Shown here: positions 1-12,679 of the stretch, piece by piece
How the letters are laid out: each line of letters opens with the position of its first letter
How positions within the stretch are numbered: position 1 is the first letter of the stretch
Assembly (NCBI RefSeq): GCF_014633365.1
Contig: NC_068338.1
Coordinates: forward strand, 18,672,616 to 18,736,615
Source of the DNA: Diospyros lotus
Taxonomy: Eukaryota > Streptophyta > Magnoliopsida > Ericales > Ebenaceae
Length of the DNA: 64,000 bases
Direction: 5' to 3'
Notes under the pieces: generated by a model
What the model was told of the DNA's origin: nothing
Databases searched by the model: none
Seen by the model: only the letters and a program-made list of their open reading frames with translations
Made by a program: the position numbers and the translations under genes

Positions 1-1165
1 TCTAATTAAGATAAATCTAAATATTACTCTAGTATTTGGTAAGGACTGAATTTTATAACTTTCTTCCACTTATTATGGAGTCCAATAATAATATTTTTTT
101 AGGAAGGCTAAGTAATTAAATAAACACAAAAAAAATTCAATTTAAAACAAGACATTAAACACAATATATCTTTATTTTGGAAAAGTCTAGAGAGCCCGAC
201 GGGCTCACTAACCGCCCTACTAAAAGGGAGAAAAATGACGATTTTGCCTTCGCCCACTTTGCAAATTTGCAAAGTGGGCCACTGCTGCTCTCTCCTTGCT
301 CGCTTGTCTCCCTTCCATGGCTGCTACCCTCACCTTGCCCTCGTCGCCTTGCTGCCCTTGCTTCGCCTTCGCTGCCTCGCTGCCATCGCTGCCTCGCCTC
401 GCTGTGCCGACCGTCGCTGCATCTTGACGGTCGGCGAGGCGAGGCGGTGATGGCAGCAAGGTGACGGAGGCGACACGAGGGTAGTGAGGCGATGGGCGCG
501 AGGCAGCTGCCATGGAAGGGAGACGAGCGAGCAGAGAGAGAGTAGCAGTGGGCGGGGGAAAAATTGTCTTTTTTCCCCCTTTCTGTAAGCGGCTCAGTAA
601 GCCCGTCGGGCTCTATAGAATGACCCCTTTATTTTTCTATTCATTGAAGATATTTTAACGCTCAACCCAAAAATAAATAAAATAATAAGACCCAATGTTA
701 AATCACCACTGTTAAATGCTTATCTTTGTCAATTTAATCATGGCACATGCACACACACTGCATGTTTATTTATATGAATGAGTAGAATTGTTCCCCAGCT
801 ATGGAAAATGAAAATGAATAATTTTTATGTGTCTCCCTTCTTTAAATGGTCCACTACAAACTGCTGGATGACCATACAATTGTAGGTACTTGCAAAAACA
901 TGTATGTGTTTTTCTTCACGTACTACTATTTATACAGACATTTATTTGTGTGTGTGAAGCTACAATGTTTACCATCTAAATGCTTGATAAATAGAGATTC
1001 AGATCCCTGTTTCACTGCTCCAAATTGCAAACTTGCTACTACTAAAATATAATTTATTTGTCAGCATTCAATTATATGAGAATTAACTTTGAACAAAATT
1101 TTCTCAGTATCTTGTTTTTTATTTAACTTGTCTTAGTATTATTATTATTTGTTGATTCTATTTAG
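1..1165. other. Intron or upstream sequence of the DUF632 gene
   Basis: No supported coding sequence lies here. The stretch ends in the acceptor tttag at 1161-1165, just before the first recognisable exon, so it is most likely the end of an intron whose upstream exons (the DUF630 part of the family) lie left of the window. It contains the foldback element at 191-614, listed separately. The short ORFs inside that element are mirror images of its two arms and are not genes. Confidence 0.6.
191..614. mobile_element. Foldback MITE-like element with long inverted arms
   Basis: The left end (agagcccgacgggct at 191-205) is matched in inverted orientation by the right end (agcccgtcgggctct at 600-614). 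The match continues inward through a CTCCCTTCCATGG-type segment (about 307-320 against 510-523), giving a long imperfect hairpin. The GC-rich centre has degenerate gcctcgctgcc-like repeats. It has no coding capacity. Its inner-end motif resembles those of the elements at 19792-20166 and 20866-21026, which suggests one family. A target-site duplication was not clear. Superfamily is unassigned. Confidence 0.7.
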
Positions 1166-4100
1166 AGCCTGCTGAAGCTTCTGTAAAGTACTTAACTTGG
1201 CATCGGACATTGTCATCCCGTTCCTCTTCATCCAGAAATCCTCCTGGCTCAAGAGATGACATGGAGGAGTTCACAAGTAATCTCTTTGTTGACTTCTGTA
1301 TGATCTCTGGAAGTCATGCCTCTACCTTGGACAGACTATATGCCTGGGAGAAGAAGCTTTATGATGAAGTCAAGGTATGGTGATTTGATAATTAAGACTG
1401 TAGCTATTCCATATTTTGCTCATTTTAAAAGAAAATATGATATAGGTCTGCCATTTGTTCCTTTTCCTCAAATTTTCTAGAACTTCATTTGTTTCACTAT
1501 TATGGAGCTAAAGGTATGGATAAGGCGTTCTGATATGTATTATTTTTGCCTGCTCACTGTACTCACTATTCAAGCCAAACAAAAGAAGCTAACCAACTCT
1601 CAAGTAAATTACAATCTCTTTGAACATTCACTTGAAAACTCTATATGTTTCAAACTGAATGATCTCTTGATACTATATGAAGATGCAACATCTTCCAGAA
1701 CTTACTGAATTGAGTTCTGAGTATCATTAGCACGATCATACTTGTTTATGTAAAACTCAAGGAGATTGTTGACAGGCGCTGATGTGACTTCTGAAATTTT
1801 CTGTAGCACGATCATACTTGTTTATGTAGAACTCAAGGAGATTGTTGACAGGCGCTGATGTGTGACTTCTGAAATTTTCTGTTCTTTAAACTTAGAACCA
1901 CCTTTTTATGTAACCAATGGATAAAGAAAAGTTTCTTGGTCCTTTATAAGTTCCTTCAGGTTTGGTTTGACTTAATTTGTGAATAAAAACAATTATTAAG
2001 GGAATCTGTTGTACAGATTTCTGTCAGGGGAACAGCTATCGATGGTTGATATTGCACAATTGAATACTCTGATTTGAAAGAATCTTTACACAATAACTTA
2101 TCTTCTTTAACTGTCCTATGGTAGTATTCTTTGGGCCTTCAACAGAGCTTCATGTGAGATATTTAGGCACAAAGCCCAGTTTTTTTATTTTTTATTCATT
2201 TATTTTATTTTTAAGGGTTGAAGGTATGCAATTTTGATCTTGTAGGAATTATGGTCCCTGTTTATTTGTGTAATTGTAGATTTTTGTCTGCTGTAAGCCA
2301 CTAGATATTCCTGTAATCTTGTTTCATATAGTCAGACGGAATAATATCAATAAATACGTACTTCTGTTTGTACCTTTATAACTCATATGAGGTCTGACCA
2401 AGTCATATCAATGCCTGTTATCCTTGTAGCCATATTTTAGTGAAGACCATGCTAGAACTTGAAGACATACATATGGTGGTAACCTAATAAGCACTGATAC
2501 AGATATGAGTGGGAATGGATAAAGAAAAGCAAATTTAGGATACATTGATTTGAAAAAAGTATGAATAGGATAGAACAAAACAGCAACATGCCGGGCCTTT
2601 ATCCTGCTTGTGGGGTTGGTCTACATGAATTCTAACTCATCAGTCATTTCTACCTATAACCTTATGTTTTACAAGGCCTTTTAAATTAGTATCATATATA
2701 AGTGCGTTCCACCAAGTTCTTCTTTGTGGATTAAGCTTTTGATTATTATTATTTTTGTAGCTTTTGGGAACAAAATTACCAAAAGCAATGAAAATATTTA
2801 ATAAGTATCACTGGTACAATATGAAGATACCATTCAATTTGTAATAATGATCGTGTACAAAACTATTGGAGAAAAAGTACCACTAATCCAACATAAAAGA
2901 TACCACAAGATCTATAATAATGACTATGTAAACATCTTGCAATATGTGAAAAAAGGAAGAAAAATTAACTAATTCTGTTGGAATTGTAATTAAGCTCAAC
3001 TCTGATTTTTATCCTTTTCCTTAAATTATATATTTGTAAAGTTACCCCAAGAAGGTTATAAAAACTCTATTAAAAACGATTCCGTGCTCTTGATTGCATT
3101 CTCCATGCTTCTAACCTAAGGACACATGTAAAATTAGGAACACCATTTACGTTAGTCGTGTATGACGTGTTGTATGTGGGTAAGGCACCCAGAGAGTGTC
3201 CATGCTTCCTATATGTTAATTATGAACAGGGAAAGTGTTTGTGGATAAAATTGATGACAAAATACAACAATATGGCTTAAAGAAACACGAACAATTCCAA
3301 GTAGGAGATATGTTCATACTAGAGACTTGCACTTAAACCCAACAGCCACATGTTTGTCACACTTAGAACATACCAATACTGGTTAAGTAAAATTGAATCT
3401 TTCCAACTATCTTTGGCCCTATATCTAAGATGAGTTTATATATGTGACCAGGAGGTTGTGTTTTCTTCACCCTAACAGCTTTACTGGAAAGCTGACTGTA
3501 ACTTTCCTGTCAAATCTGAACTTGTGTCCTTGCAGAAAATATACACACAACATAGTTTTCGTCATTGCAAAGAGCCATTTCATAATTTAAAATGATTTGC
3601 TTGGTAAGAAGTAATCAAACCCGAACGAACAAAATGTTGAATTGAATCATACCAGTCTCTACTGGGTGTTATTAATCATTTTTGTAAAGCAAACTATTGA
3701 TTTCCCGTGAGATTACATACTATTGTTTTTGGCAAGATCCTGAATGTTTACACTAAATATGCAGTTAAACTTAGGTCAATCTCAAGTTTGAATCCTTTTG
3801 AGTCCAGTAGGACTTTTTATGAAGCTGTCTCCATATTGGAATTGATTAACCCTAGTAGATGTGCTGGATATTGATGGTCGGACAGTTGTGGTGAGAGAGC
3901 AGTGGTGGTAAAGGAGATTTCATTTTGGTGGTCTTCAGTACCAGTGATGGTGGTAAGCATGGGTGTGGTTAGACTTATAATAAACACGTCTCATGCCCCT
4001 TCTCCAAATTGAGTATGTGCTACCATTGGCATTCACTTTCTCTTGTAACTGAACTCGATCTGCAATGGCTGTCTCTTCCTGCAATGTTGAACTAGATACC

Positions 4101-7100
4101 AAGTTGGTCCAGTTGTGATGGTCAGTTGTGGCACTTTATATTGACCACATCATTCCACACAAAGATATGATGTACCCGAAGTCAAGTTTATTCTGTCAAA
4201 TTTTAATATACTATCAATGATTCCTTTTCTTTAAGTTCTAAAATTCTAAGCTTGTGCTGATGTGTGTTACCCATATTGTATTTTGTTTTAATAGAGATCA
4301 AAAGACCAACTTACCTTGTATTTTTTATCTGAATTTATCTAACTTGCATTGCCATGTCCACCACATGAGATGTAATTACATGTGATGTCTGTTAGTTGGG
4401 ACTTTATATACACTTGAATGGCTACCAAGTTGTTTTAAATGTCATATTATCAGGCCCACAATTTTAGGATTCTTAGATTATCCTGATATAAATTTGTAAT
4501 TCCAGGCAAGCGAGCAGGTCAGGAGGGAGTATGATCGGAAGTGTAAACTTCTTAGGCAGCTAGAATCTAATGTAGAAAGGTCCAACAAGATTGATAAAAC
4601 TCGAGCTGTTGTGAAGGACCTGCACTCAAGAATCAGAGTTGCAATTCACAGAATTGATTCAATATCAAAGAAAATTGAAGAATTAAGAGACCAAGAGCTG
4701 CAGCCACAACTTGAGGAGTTGATTGAAGGGTGCGTGCCTCTTAGTTTTTTTTTTTCCGTATCATTCTTATAGTATTGGTCACAAGAAAAAAGACATACAT
4801 GTACATAGATTGATTTCAGTTATTGCTGGCATGTCACATTCAAGTTGTGTGCTTCATCCAGGGAAAAAATATAGACTGCATTTTTATGAATAATGTACTA
4901 TACTATGTCAATCATATATAGTTCCGATCAATGTCAAATCCAATCTTACCATTACATATTCCAGTCTTTCCAGACAAGTAGTTTGATCAAGTTAGGCACC
5001 CTTTTGACATCCCATATATTACTTCGTCTTATCTGTTCAAATTTGAATTTGTTTCTGGAGTCTCCATTTGATATTGGAAAATTAACACTGTTCCTGAACC
5101 CTGCAATATGCGAAATTAAGGGAAAATCATCATTTATCTTGAGGAAAGTCGTGTTATTAGTTTGAATGTCATGCCTGAAAATTTCTATGGAAGAATAAAA
5201 TGCAAACAAAAACTAATTCTAATTTGTGTATCCAAGGAATATAATGCTCATTTCAGTATATTTGTCTTGAGATCTTACTATTTCCATGATTAGCCATGGT
5301 GCAATTTGTTGAAAGAAAATGGGAGAAGCACTAGACATGCTATGTAACTCTAACCACTGAGCCACATAACCCCAAAAGTCTTTTGCATGGGTTGTCAAGG
5401 CCCGTACCAGGGAGTTAGTTTTTTAGATAATGCCAACAGCAGGGAGTTGTGGACCCTTTTCTGACTCTAGGAGGGTGTGTGAATCAAGGTGCTATTGGAG
5501 ACAAGGAAGAGACATGCTCCACCTAGCCATAGAAGGGACAAAGCATGTTATCACAAGCAGCAGTGGGTTATTACTCAGGTGTTTATTTGGCTAAGCCATT
5601 ACTGACTGGTATGTCTAGTTGAGCTCTTAAGAGTCCAATTTGGATATTGACCACTTAGACGTGAGATGCTAAAGCACTACATATATTAAGTCTGTTACAT
5701 ATGATCAATCTAAAGTATATGGCAGTTCATATGTTGTGACTTATCGCATTGTGAGACAACATGGTGGCACCCATAGTACACGTGGAGATGATACTCAATT
5801 GGTCTTAACAGTAGGATTGAATAAATAAAGGTGAATTCAATGTTACATGGATTCAGTATCAGTGTGTTTGGTTGTGTTTCTGGGCATTAGCCCCTTAGAA
5901 CTTTAACTTGGGTATTGGGGTATTTATGCAACTTGGGTAGGTATGGTACATGAGCACTAGACATTTAATTATAATGTAATGTTTAACTATAAGATTCTAC
6001 CTTGACTTATTATTTAGGTATTCACTAGACATTAAATTCTATCTCCCTTCCATCTTAGAGGTTAGGAATTTCTGTCCTGAAGAAACATAAAATGATGGTT
6101 GATCCTCATCCCTTGCATCCTGTATTTGATAAAAGTCATTAGCATGATCTTTACGGAACAAAGAGGAACAGCTTAGACCACTGTACAGATATTTCCATCT
6201 TTAGTTTTTCTAGGATCCAAGTGATGGTTGATTAGTAATCTGAATAGGAAACTGACTGAAGAATGGGAAAAGACGAAAAGTGTTGTGATTGCTGTCTAGT
6301 ACCACATATGCATTGCATAGACCTGTAAAATATGCATAATACATGGATATAAAGCCTACCTGATATGTATGTTTACATTCATGACTTGTTTGTCTTTATA
6401 TGTGGTTTCATTGTAATTAATCAAATATTTTACTCATTGGGTCCTTCTGTTTCATTTGTTACAAATGTCAGGTTAAGGCGGATGTGGGTATTGATGTTTC
6501 AATGTCATCGGCATCAGTTCAACATTATATCAGCTGTTTATGACAATGCCAACTTCAAAATCTCTTCACCGTCAGAAGCAGGCAGATTGGTGACCATCCA
6601 TCTTGAAAGTGAACTGAACTCTCTATCTTCAAGTTTTACAAAGTGGATTGGTGCTCAGAAAATATATTTGAAAGCCATAAATGATTGGCTATTCAAATGT
6701 GTTTCTCTTGCTCAGAAATCTTCCAAGAGGAAACGGAAGATGCAACCTCCACCATTACGAAAGTTTGGCCCGCCCATTTATGTCACATGTGGTGTTTGGC
6801 TGGACGCACTTGGTACCCTTCCCACCAAGGAAGTTGCAGATTCTACAAAGTTCTTGGCATCAGAAATCACCCGTCATTTACCTCGTCAAGAGAAGAACGA
6901 AGGGAAGGGTATGCATCCTCATTCAACATCCGGGCAGGCAGGCAGCAACCCTGACATAGCCATCAATTTATTGAGTGACGACACCTCTGAGGATCATACA
7001 GCTGGTAATGAACGTTTCAAGTCAGCCTTAGTCAATTTTATTGGTCACTTGAATATCTTTTCTGAGTCTTCAGTGAAGATGTTTACTGATCTCCAAAAGG

Positions 7101-7177
7101 CTATTCAAGAAGCCAAGATTAGTTATGATCAGTTGAAGTCCCAACAGGGAATACCCTTAACAAAACAAGAAAAATAA
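1166..7177 (+). CDS. DUF630/DUF632-domain protein, 3' part (NRG2-like family)
   Basis: Three exons are supported: 1166-1374, 4506-4729 and 6472-7177. All junctions are GT-AG and the reading phase is kept across both introns (E-G-L-R-R at the second). The product includes [14 protein letters not shown], an [20 protein letters not shown] segment, [15 protein letters not shown], a charged coiled-coil exon ([16 protein letters not shown]), then [15 protein letters not shown] and the C-terminal DUF632 block with WLDALGTLP. This is characteristic of the plant DUF630/DUF632 family. Members include the nuclear nitrate regulator NRG2, but most are uncharacterised, so function here is not assigned. The N-terminal DUF630 exons and start codon are outside the window. 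The first intron shown is 3.1 kb and the second 1.7 kb. The stop is at 7175-7177. The frame is intact, so the gene looks functional. Confidence 0.9.
1728..1881. repeat. Tandem duplication, unit of 76-78 bp, in an intron
   Basis: Unit 1 (1728-1803) begins tagcacgatcatacttg and unit 2 (1804-1881) repeats it. They differ by one substitution and a 2-bp TG insertion. It lies in the 3.1 kb intron of the DUF632 gene and does not touch the splice sites. The near identity indicates a recent event. Confidence 0.9.
5290..5380 (-). mobile_element. Possible tRNA-derived SINE fragment
   Basis: On the minus strand the segment reads GGGGTTATGTGGCTCAGTGG followed by TTAGAG, an excellent match to a tRNA A-box region (TGGCTCAGTGGTTAGAG). 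I do not see a B box at the expected distance, so it is not a tRNA gene. A decayed SINE head in the last intron of the DUF632 gene is the simplest reading. Confidence 0.4.
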
Positions 7178-8400
7178 AGAAATTGCATGTAGAGAATCAG
7201 CAAACACCACAGACAATTGTGGGATACCGAATGATTTTGGTACAAGGCGAGAGAATAATTTCTGGCATTTGTGGATGGGGAACAAATAAATGACTTCCTT
7301 GGGGGTTAATTGCATGTTTTACTTGGGCTGGAATAAAAAGGGCTGGTTAATTCTATTGTTACTTGAATGGGGAAGTTGTAAAAGGGGTGGCTTTTTGGCT
7401 CAAATCTGTCATCATTTGGCTATTGCATTGTTAAGAGCTGTCAGTGACATGTTAGGCACTGTATAGTTCATCCAAACATGAGGAGCTAAGGTGCAACTTC
7501 ACCCCCTCATTTATTCTTATATATTCCATTTCAATAATATCTCTGTGTTCCCTTAGCTACTTGCATTGTTTCAAATTCATGCTTTGTGTGTTTTTTAATC
7601 TTAATGCTCTTGAGACAGTTTGTGGAGAGTTAATTTCTTCTTTCTATTCTGCATTTATACCAGTACAGGTTCATGTTGTGTCACTATGAAAATTCCAGTA
7701 GATGCTCTAGAGTTAATGATTGAGCAAGCTTGAGCGTTGAGGTGCAGGTTTTGTTGATTACAGTGACAAGCAGTGAACTTTTATCAGCATTTTTGACCGT
7801 TTTAGCATTGGTATTGAAAAAAATTTCCAGAATAGCATCCTTTTGATAATTCTTACCAACCTAGCATCCTCCATGACATGTAGGTGGCCACGTCATTTTT
7901 TTTTTTTTGGGTTGTGGGAAAGAACTACTAGTAACACTATGATTCTCTTAATAGAGGTTTTTTTATTTTTTATTTTTTTCAAAAGAACTATTAGTCACAC
8001 CAAGAGTCTCTTTTTAACATGCACATTTCATCATTTCACTAATTCTTTTTTGCTTTTAACAATTAAACTCTCTCGTCTCCATCATTTTTAATTCGAGAAC
8101 AATAAACGAGTTTAAGAAAAAAAATTAAAAAAACAAGAGGTTTATCTATTGAGGTAGATCATTACATAATTAAGTACTTTCATTTTTGAGATGACTGTCC
8201 TTGTGCAATTTTCGATATTCGTATCCTCGATTATGTCAAAAAAGATAAATCGCATGTTATATCTTTGGTTCTTGCGCAGGACAATGATCAAATTCGCAAT
8301 CTATCAGATTGACACTAATATATTACTCATTTAACCGTTTGACCTATACCTTAAGAACAAGTACTTCCATTCTTAAATATATATCGGAGGTCGGGGGCTA
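7178..8400. other. 3' UTR of the DUF632 gene, then intergenic DNA
   Basis: The first few hundred bases after the stop codon at 7175-7177 are the likely 3' UTR, with AATAAA-type signals near 7286 (caaataaatg) and 7331 (ggaataaaaa). From about 7800 the sequence is AT-rich with poly-T tracts and no supported ORF. A SINE-like sequence lies at 8155-8370. Confidence 0.5.
8155..8370 (-). mobile_element. SINE-like element, family A copy 1
   Basis: On the minus strand it begins CTTAAGGTATAGGTCAAACG and shares its order of motifs with 14895-15065 and 58485-58615: a box-A-like stretch, then about 45 bp later a box-B-like segment (here gcgaatttgatcat, decayed). Shared features further along include acataatcgag and a tail of A/T-rich sequence. 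There is no coding capacity. The three copies suggest a pol III-derived family; this is the most diverged. Confidence 0.45.
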
Positions 8401-8553
8401 TATCTCTATCTATCATTTTACATGATCATATCATCTCTGGGTTGCGAGGGATGCATGCCCTCCTCCAATGCCCTTGATGATGTTGCTTCCAATTCACATG
8501 GATGTCCAACCAGTGAATCAAAATATGCAATCCTGACTTCTTCCCCATTGCAG

Positions 8554-8757
8554 CCCCTACTTCCTTCCCCTTGCCTATCCAATCACTTGCAACCCCAACT
8601 TTGTCCCCCACTCACTGCAGCCTTTACTTCCTTCCCCTTGCCTACCCAGTCACTTGCAACCCCAACTTTGTCCCCCTCACTCATTGCAACCCCTATTTCC
8701 TTCCCCTTGCCTACCCAGTCACTTACAACCCTAACTTTGTCCTCGTCACTCACCTCA
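8554..8757. repeat. Three tandem units of about 67-69 bp
   Basis: Units start near 8554, 8621 and 8690. Each carries ttccttccccttgcctaccc and then an aaccccaactttgtcccc-type segment. Translated on the minus strand, each unit yields a variant of GVASDWVGKGKE, and that frame stays open over much of 8583-8963. It lies on the downstream side (minus-strand sense) of the PMD pseudogene, so it could be a decayed low-complexity C-terminal region of the same element. I do not call a gene. Confidence 0.75.
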
Positions 8758-9070
8758 TCACCTACAAATTCAACTCCCTTGCATTCACCTACTAGGTCAC
8801 TTGCTCTTCCAACCTCGTTATAATGCTCGTCAACATGATGGACATTATAGAGGTGCAACTCCAAGTTGTACGATATTGTGATTGTGCTTGCACAAGATGC
8901 ATTGTCAGTCCAACAAGCTATCGTGCTATAAGCATTGTCATAAATGCGATGATCAACAACCAATTACAAGATGTTCAGAAAAATAATATGTTATAATCCA
9001 AAAATTTGAAAAATCAAAGAAATAATGAAAAATTGAAATGCAAAGCAAGTAGTTCCAACATGTCACATCG

Positions 9071-9202
9071 TAACTTATTGAGTTCCACCCTAGGAATGAG
9101 CGATACAATCCTTTGGTGATGAGATCAGACAGCAAGTAACTTATTGAATTCCACCCTAGGAATGAACGATACAATCCTTTGGTGATGAGATCAGACAGCG
9201 AG
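9071..9202. repeat. Tandem duplication of a 66-bp unit
   Basis: 9071-9136 and 9137-9202 are near-identical units beginning taacttattgagttccacc and ending gatcagacagc(a/g)ag. They differ by only a few substitutions. They lie just beyond the C-terminal end of the PMD-like coding sequence. Confidence 0.9.
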
Positions 9203-9949
9203 TGATACTACAACACTAAGTCATGTGCTCATTATTGATTGAAATACTAGTTTGCCATAGGGCCCCATAGATAAAAACCTCATGTTGACTGTCCCACAAC
9301 TTAATGTAGTCTTAGTTGGTGTCCCTCCCAATTGTACTTAAGCCAAATCCGTTTGTCTAGCATGTGCAAATCCACATTTGTATTGGCATTAGCAAGGCTA
9401 GGTTGTCGCAATCCAAATTGTGGCACTACACGTGATGGGTAGTGCCACTCAATGACATCAAAACATATAAGTGGCACTTCTACGTGCCATATTCGCTGCC
9501 CCTTGAGACATGGGAGGCAACTGAGTAATCATATCCAATGTGTAGGGTTGCCAATTCACCTTCAAACAGAAATAAGGAACATATTATTTAAAGATGATGT
9601 ACATGATAAACAAAAATGTTAAATGTACCTGATCTTCTGTTTGTCGGTCTAACTCGTCACGGTAGAGTTGAAGTTGATATGCAGTGGGGTTCTTCGTATG
9701 TGACATTAGAACCCTCCATCAATGGCCTAAGGGATGGATTTCCCCCAAGTGCACTTCCTCTAACCTCATGGGTCGTCCCACACAAAACCTCTCCCATGAC
9801 CATAGCTATAATAGGAAAAAGGGACCAGTGATCTCTTTTGTGCTCCTCGTTGAGATGCATGACAAAGTGCTCCGTATAGGCATGCAAGTATTGCACTACC
9901 CCAATTTAGGGTCCCACAATAGTCTAGGTCACAAAACAGGGGTAAGTAT

Positions 9950-12679
9950 TGAACATAATTTAACACCTAACTAAATTGTTACGTTGAAAAGAACTTAGGA
10001 AAAAATATCCCACATTATCTTGAAACATAGGCCAATTTGTAATACCCAGGAATGATTTGAGGCTATAGATGGTATTTGATAAAGGATAAAAGTGGAATTA
10101 TCGAATGATTTAAGGCTATAAATAATATTTGATGCAGGGTACAAGTGGAATTATAGAAAGAATAAGGCTACAGGACACACTGTCGCAGTCTTAAGTGATC
10201 GAAACGGCCCGAGGGAGTACCCCGGACCCTAGATAGCCAAGGAAAATGATATAGTATTGACAAGTGATACAAATTGTGATTTTTAGTGATGAATGAAATT
10301 GGATCGGGAACAATTTTCGGTACAGCTGTCGACCGGGTTGAAAAAATCGAATCGATGTAGGAGACATCCAAAAAGTCAACGGAACGCGTCAAGAACCAAT
10401 ATTTTATGTGTGGAACAACCCTTAAGCAATTTCGGGTTAAAATGAATGGATTTAAGGTCAAATCAACTAGCCGGGCCTAAGTATAATTTTTTAATTTTGC
10501 CTGAGGGTGGTCAAATGGATAATTTTTTGAAAGTTTTGAGAGGGAAATGAGAAGTACTAAACTTATGGATCTTTGTGGTATTGTTAGAAAGATCAGGGGT
10601 AAGGAGAAAGGGCAGAAATGCCATTTGAAGAAAATTGGGGGCCAAAGTGTAAAAAATGAAATCTAGTAGTGTGAACGTGCAAGGCAAAATTGGCCGCCGC
10701 AATCCACAGCACGTGGAGGCTGTTTCAAGTGATGGGATGGCCGAGGTTGGCTTGGGGGAGGTTGTATACGGCCGAGGGAATGCTTGGGGACCAAGCTTGG
10801 CCAAGATCTGGCCGGATTTTGGGTATAAAATGAGACGAGGGTTTTGATGTTTTTGGAAACAAATCGGGTGTGATTTTGAATGTTTTTGAGTGAGTGATTA
10901 AAGGGCCTTGAATCCTTGTGTCAAGGAAAGGAGATTGGGGTCATTTGGGAGCATTTTGGGTGAGTTTAATGGCCGATTTAAACTCGGCCGAAAGAGGGTG
11001 GCGGACTGCCACTGGCCGCCTGCAATTGCCGTTAAGGGGCTTTTTCGGCGTCCTTTCGGTTGGAAAATGGCACCACTTGGATCGACTAAGCAAGGGCTAT
11101 AAGGGGGTACTATCGAATTTGGAATCGGAGCCGTCGTCGTCGGTTGGAAAATCGGAGAAGAAGGTGGCACGTGAGCCGCACGAGCCATACTTCACGCGCA
11201 CTCACGCGCTGGGCGCGTGAGGGCGTGTGACAAGGGCAAAATCGATATTTCCTTTTCTAGTATTTTTCTTAATTTATTTTAGGAATTATCATGTGGAAAA
11301 ATTGGGGAAAATGTTTGAGGAAATTATTATTTTGGAATTATCGAGGTGAAAAATGGGAGAAAATAGAGAAAATTATGGAAAAATTGAGGAAAATGGATTT
11401 TAATGCCTCCTTAATTAAATATGGTGTTTAGGAAGTGTTGTGGTTTGAGGTTGACTGCAAGTTCAAGTGTTCGTGATTTGACACGCAAATCGAGGCATTG
11501 CATAAGGATCGATGCGATCCGAATACGTTTAGGTGAGTGGTCTGACTCTAGTTTTACCCTTATTTTTGGAAATGTCTTGGTGTGAGTGTAGTGAGTTCAG
11601 GTGAGCAGTCTTACCAGAACTCGGGATGCTATGCTTATGCGTTTTATTTATGTATTCATGACATTATTTGCATATTGATCATGTGGTATATTGCATCAAC
11701 TGTTTTTACTTGCAAAAGAGTTGGTGCATGGCGTGTGATTTTTATATCATCGGGGCATTGGTTTTTCGTGTTGTCGTTGGGTCTGTATGGGACGGGATGG
11801 GGTCTTCTTGAGAATGGGACAAGGTTAATCCAGGTGAACAAGTGACACAGTAGGGCACTCGAGGATTAAGTATGTCGTGGCAAAGTCAACCCCAACGGTG
11901 TGTGGAATGGATTTTTCACGGGAGGTTGAGTATGTCAGGGAGATTTCTCAAGTTAGATGTGTTTGCATGTTGTCGTTTTGTCTGTATATGCCATGTTCGT
12001 ATGTCTTTCATGCATTATGTAAACTGTTTCATGCCATCACTTAGATGTTTTATCATCTAACCTGGGTTATGCCCCTGGAACATTCAACGTTCCAGGCAGG
12101 GACTGTTGCGAGGTCGAGGACATGGCTGGTGGGGCCAGCGGTGTTTAGTTGATAATCGTTGTACCATTTTGAAGGTGTCAGTATTTATTTCGGTATATGT
12201 ACGAGCGATTGTATGATACTTCTGTTATCATTTTGTAACATTGTAATACATATTTCAGCGTGAGAACACCTTGTATTAAACTCGTGGTAGGCCACAACAT
12301 TTTGATGTTAATTATTCCGTTGTGTTACATTATGTCAGTCTAATGATCTTGTTAACTAAACGAGTAAGACTGGGGTTCTCAAGATCTTTACCTGCATGTG
12401 AAGATTACTCTTAAAATCACCGCGCGTGATGAACTTGGAAAAAAAAAAAAAAAGATTCCCGGCAATACCCTTATAGTGACACGCCTGGTGAGGCGGGGTG
12501 TTACACAATCTCTTATACAAAAGGTTTCCAACTTAAGTTAGAACTCTACCTAGCTTCAAACTCTATAAAGATATACCCATTCTAAGATACTTCTACTACT
12601 TTACATTATCTCTATTATTTAGTTAACTTATCTTCACAATCTTATCTCCTATATTTTTTTCGATTATCTAGGACTTCTC
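9950..12679 (-). repeat. 3' LTR of the copia element, split and truncated
   Basis: Its segments are 9950-10037 and about 12506-12679. Together they match 13403 to about 13680 of the intact LTR. The part of the LTR that would carry the TGTTAGAAATATG start is lost where the internal deletion joins it to gag near 12680. The gag stop codon at 12642-12644 therefore lies inside LTR-derived sequence. The 2468-bp insertion at 10038-12505 separates the two segments. Confidence 0.85.
10038..12505 (+). mobile_element. Solo LTR (2.5 kb), TGTAATACCC...GGGTGTTACA
   Basis: It starts TGTAATACCCAGG and ends GAGGCGGGGTGTTACA. It is flanked by CAATT (10033-10037) and CAATC (12506-12510), a 5-bp TSD with one mismatch. 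The uninterrupted LTR copy at about 13490 shows the empty site (ggccaatctcttatac). There is no coding capacity. Length and TGTAA/TTACA ends fit the long LTRs of Ty3/gypsy chromoviruses of the Tekay/Del type, but this lineage call is inference from ends and length. No internal domain remains, so it arose by LTR-LTR recombination. An A-run lies near 12433. Confidence 0.85.

Noticed and set aside
177..513. Overlapping ORFs on both strands near 177-513
   Set aside because: They are mirror translations of the two arms of the foldback element and have no domain.
5290..5380. tRNA gene
   Set aside because: Only the A-box half matches; no acceptor stem, anticodon arm or B box at the right spacing.
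10511..11220. ORFs at 10511-11220
   Set aside because: Inside the solo LTR 10038-12505; several frames open by GC content and no recognisable protein.
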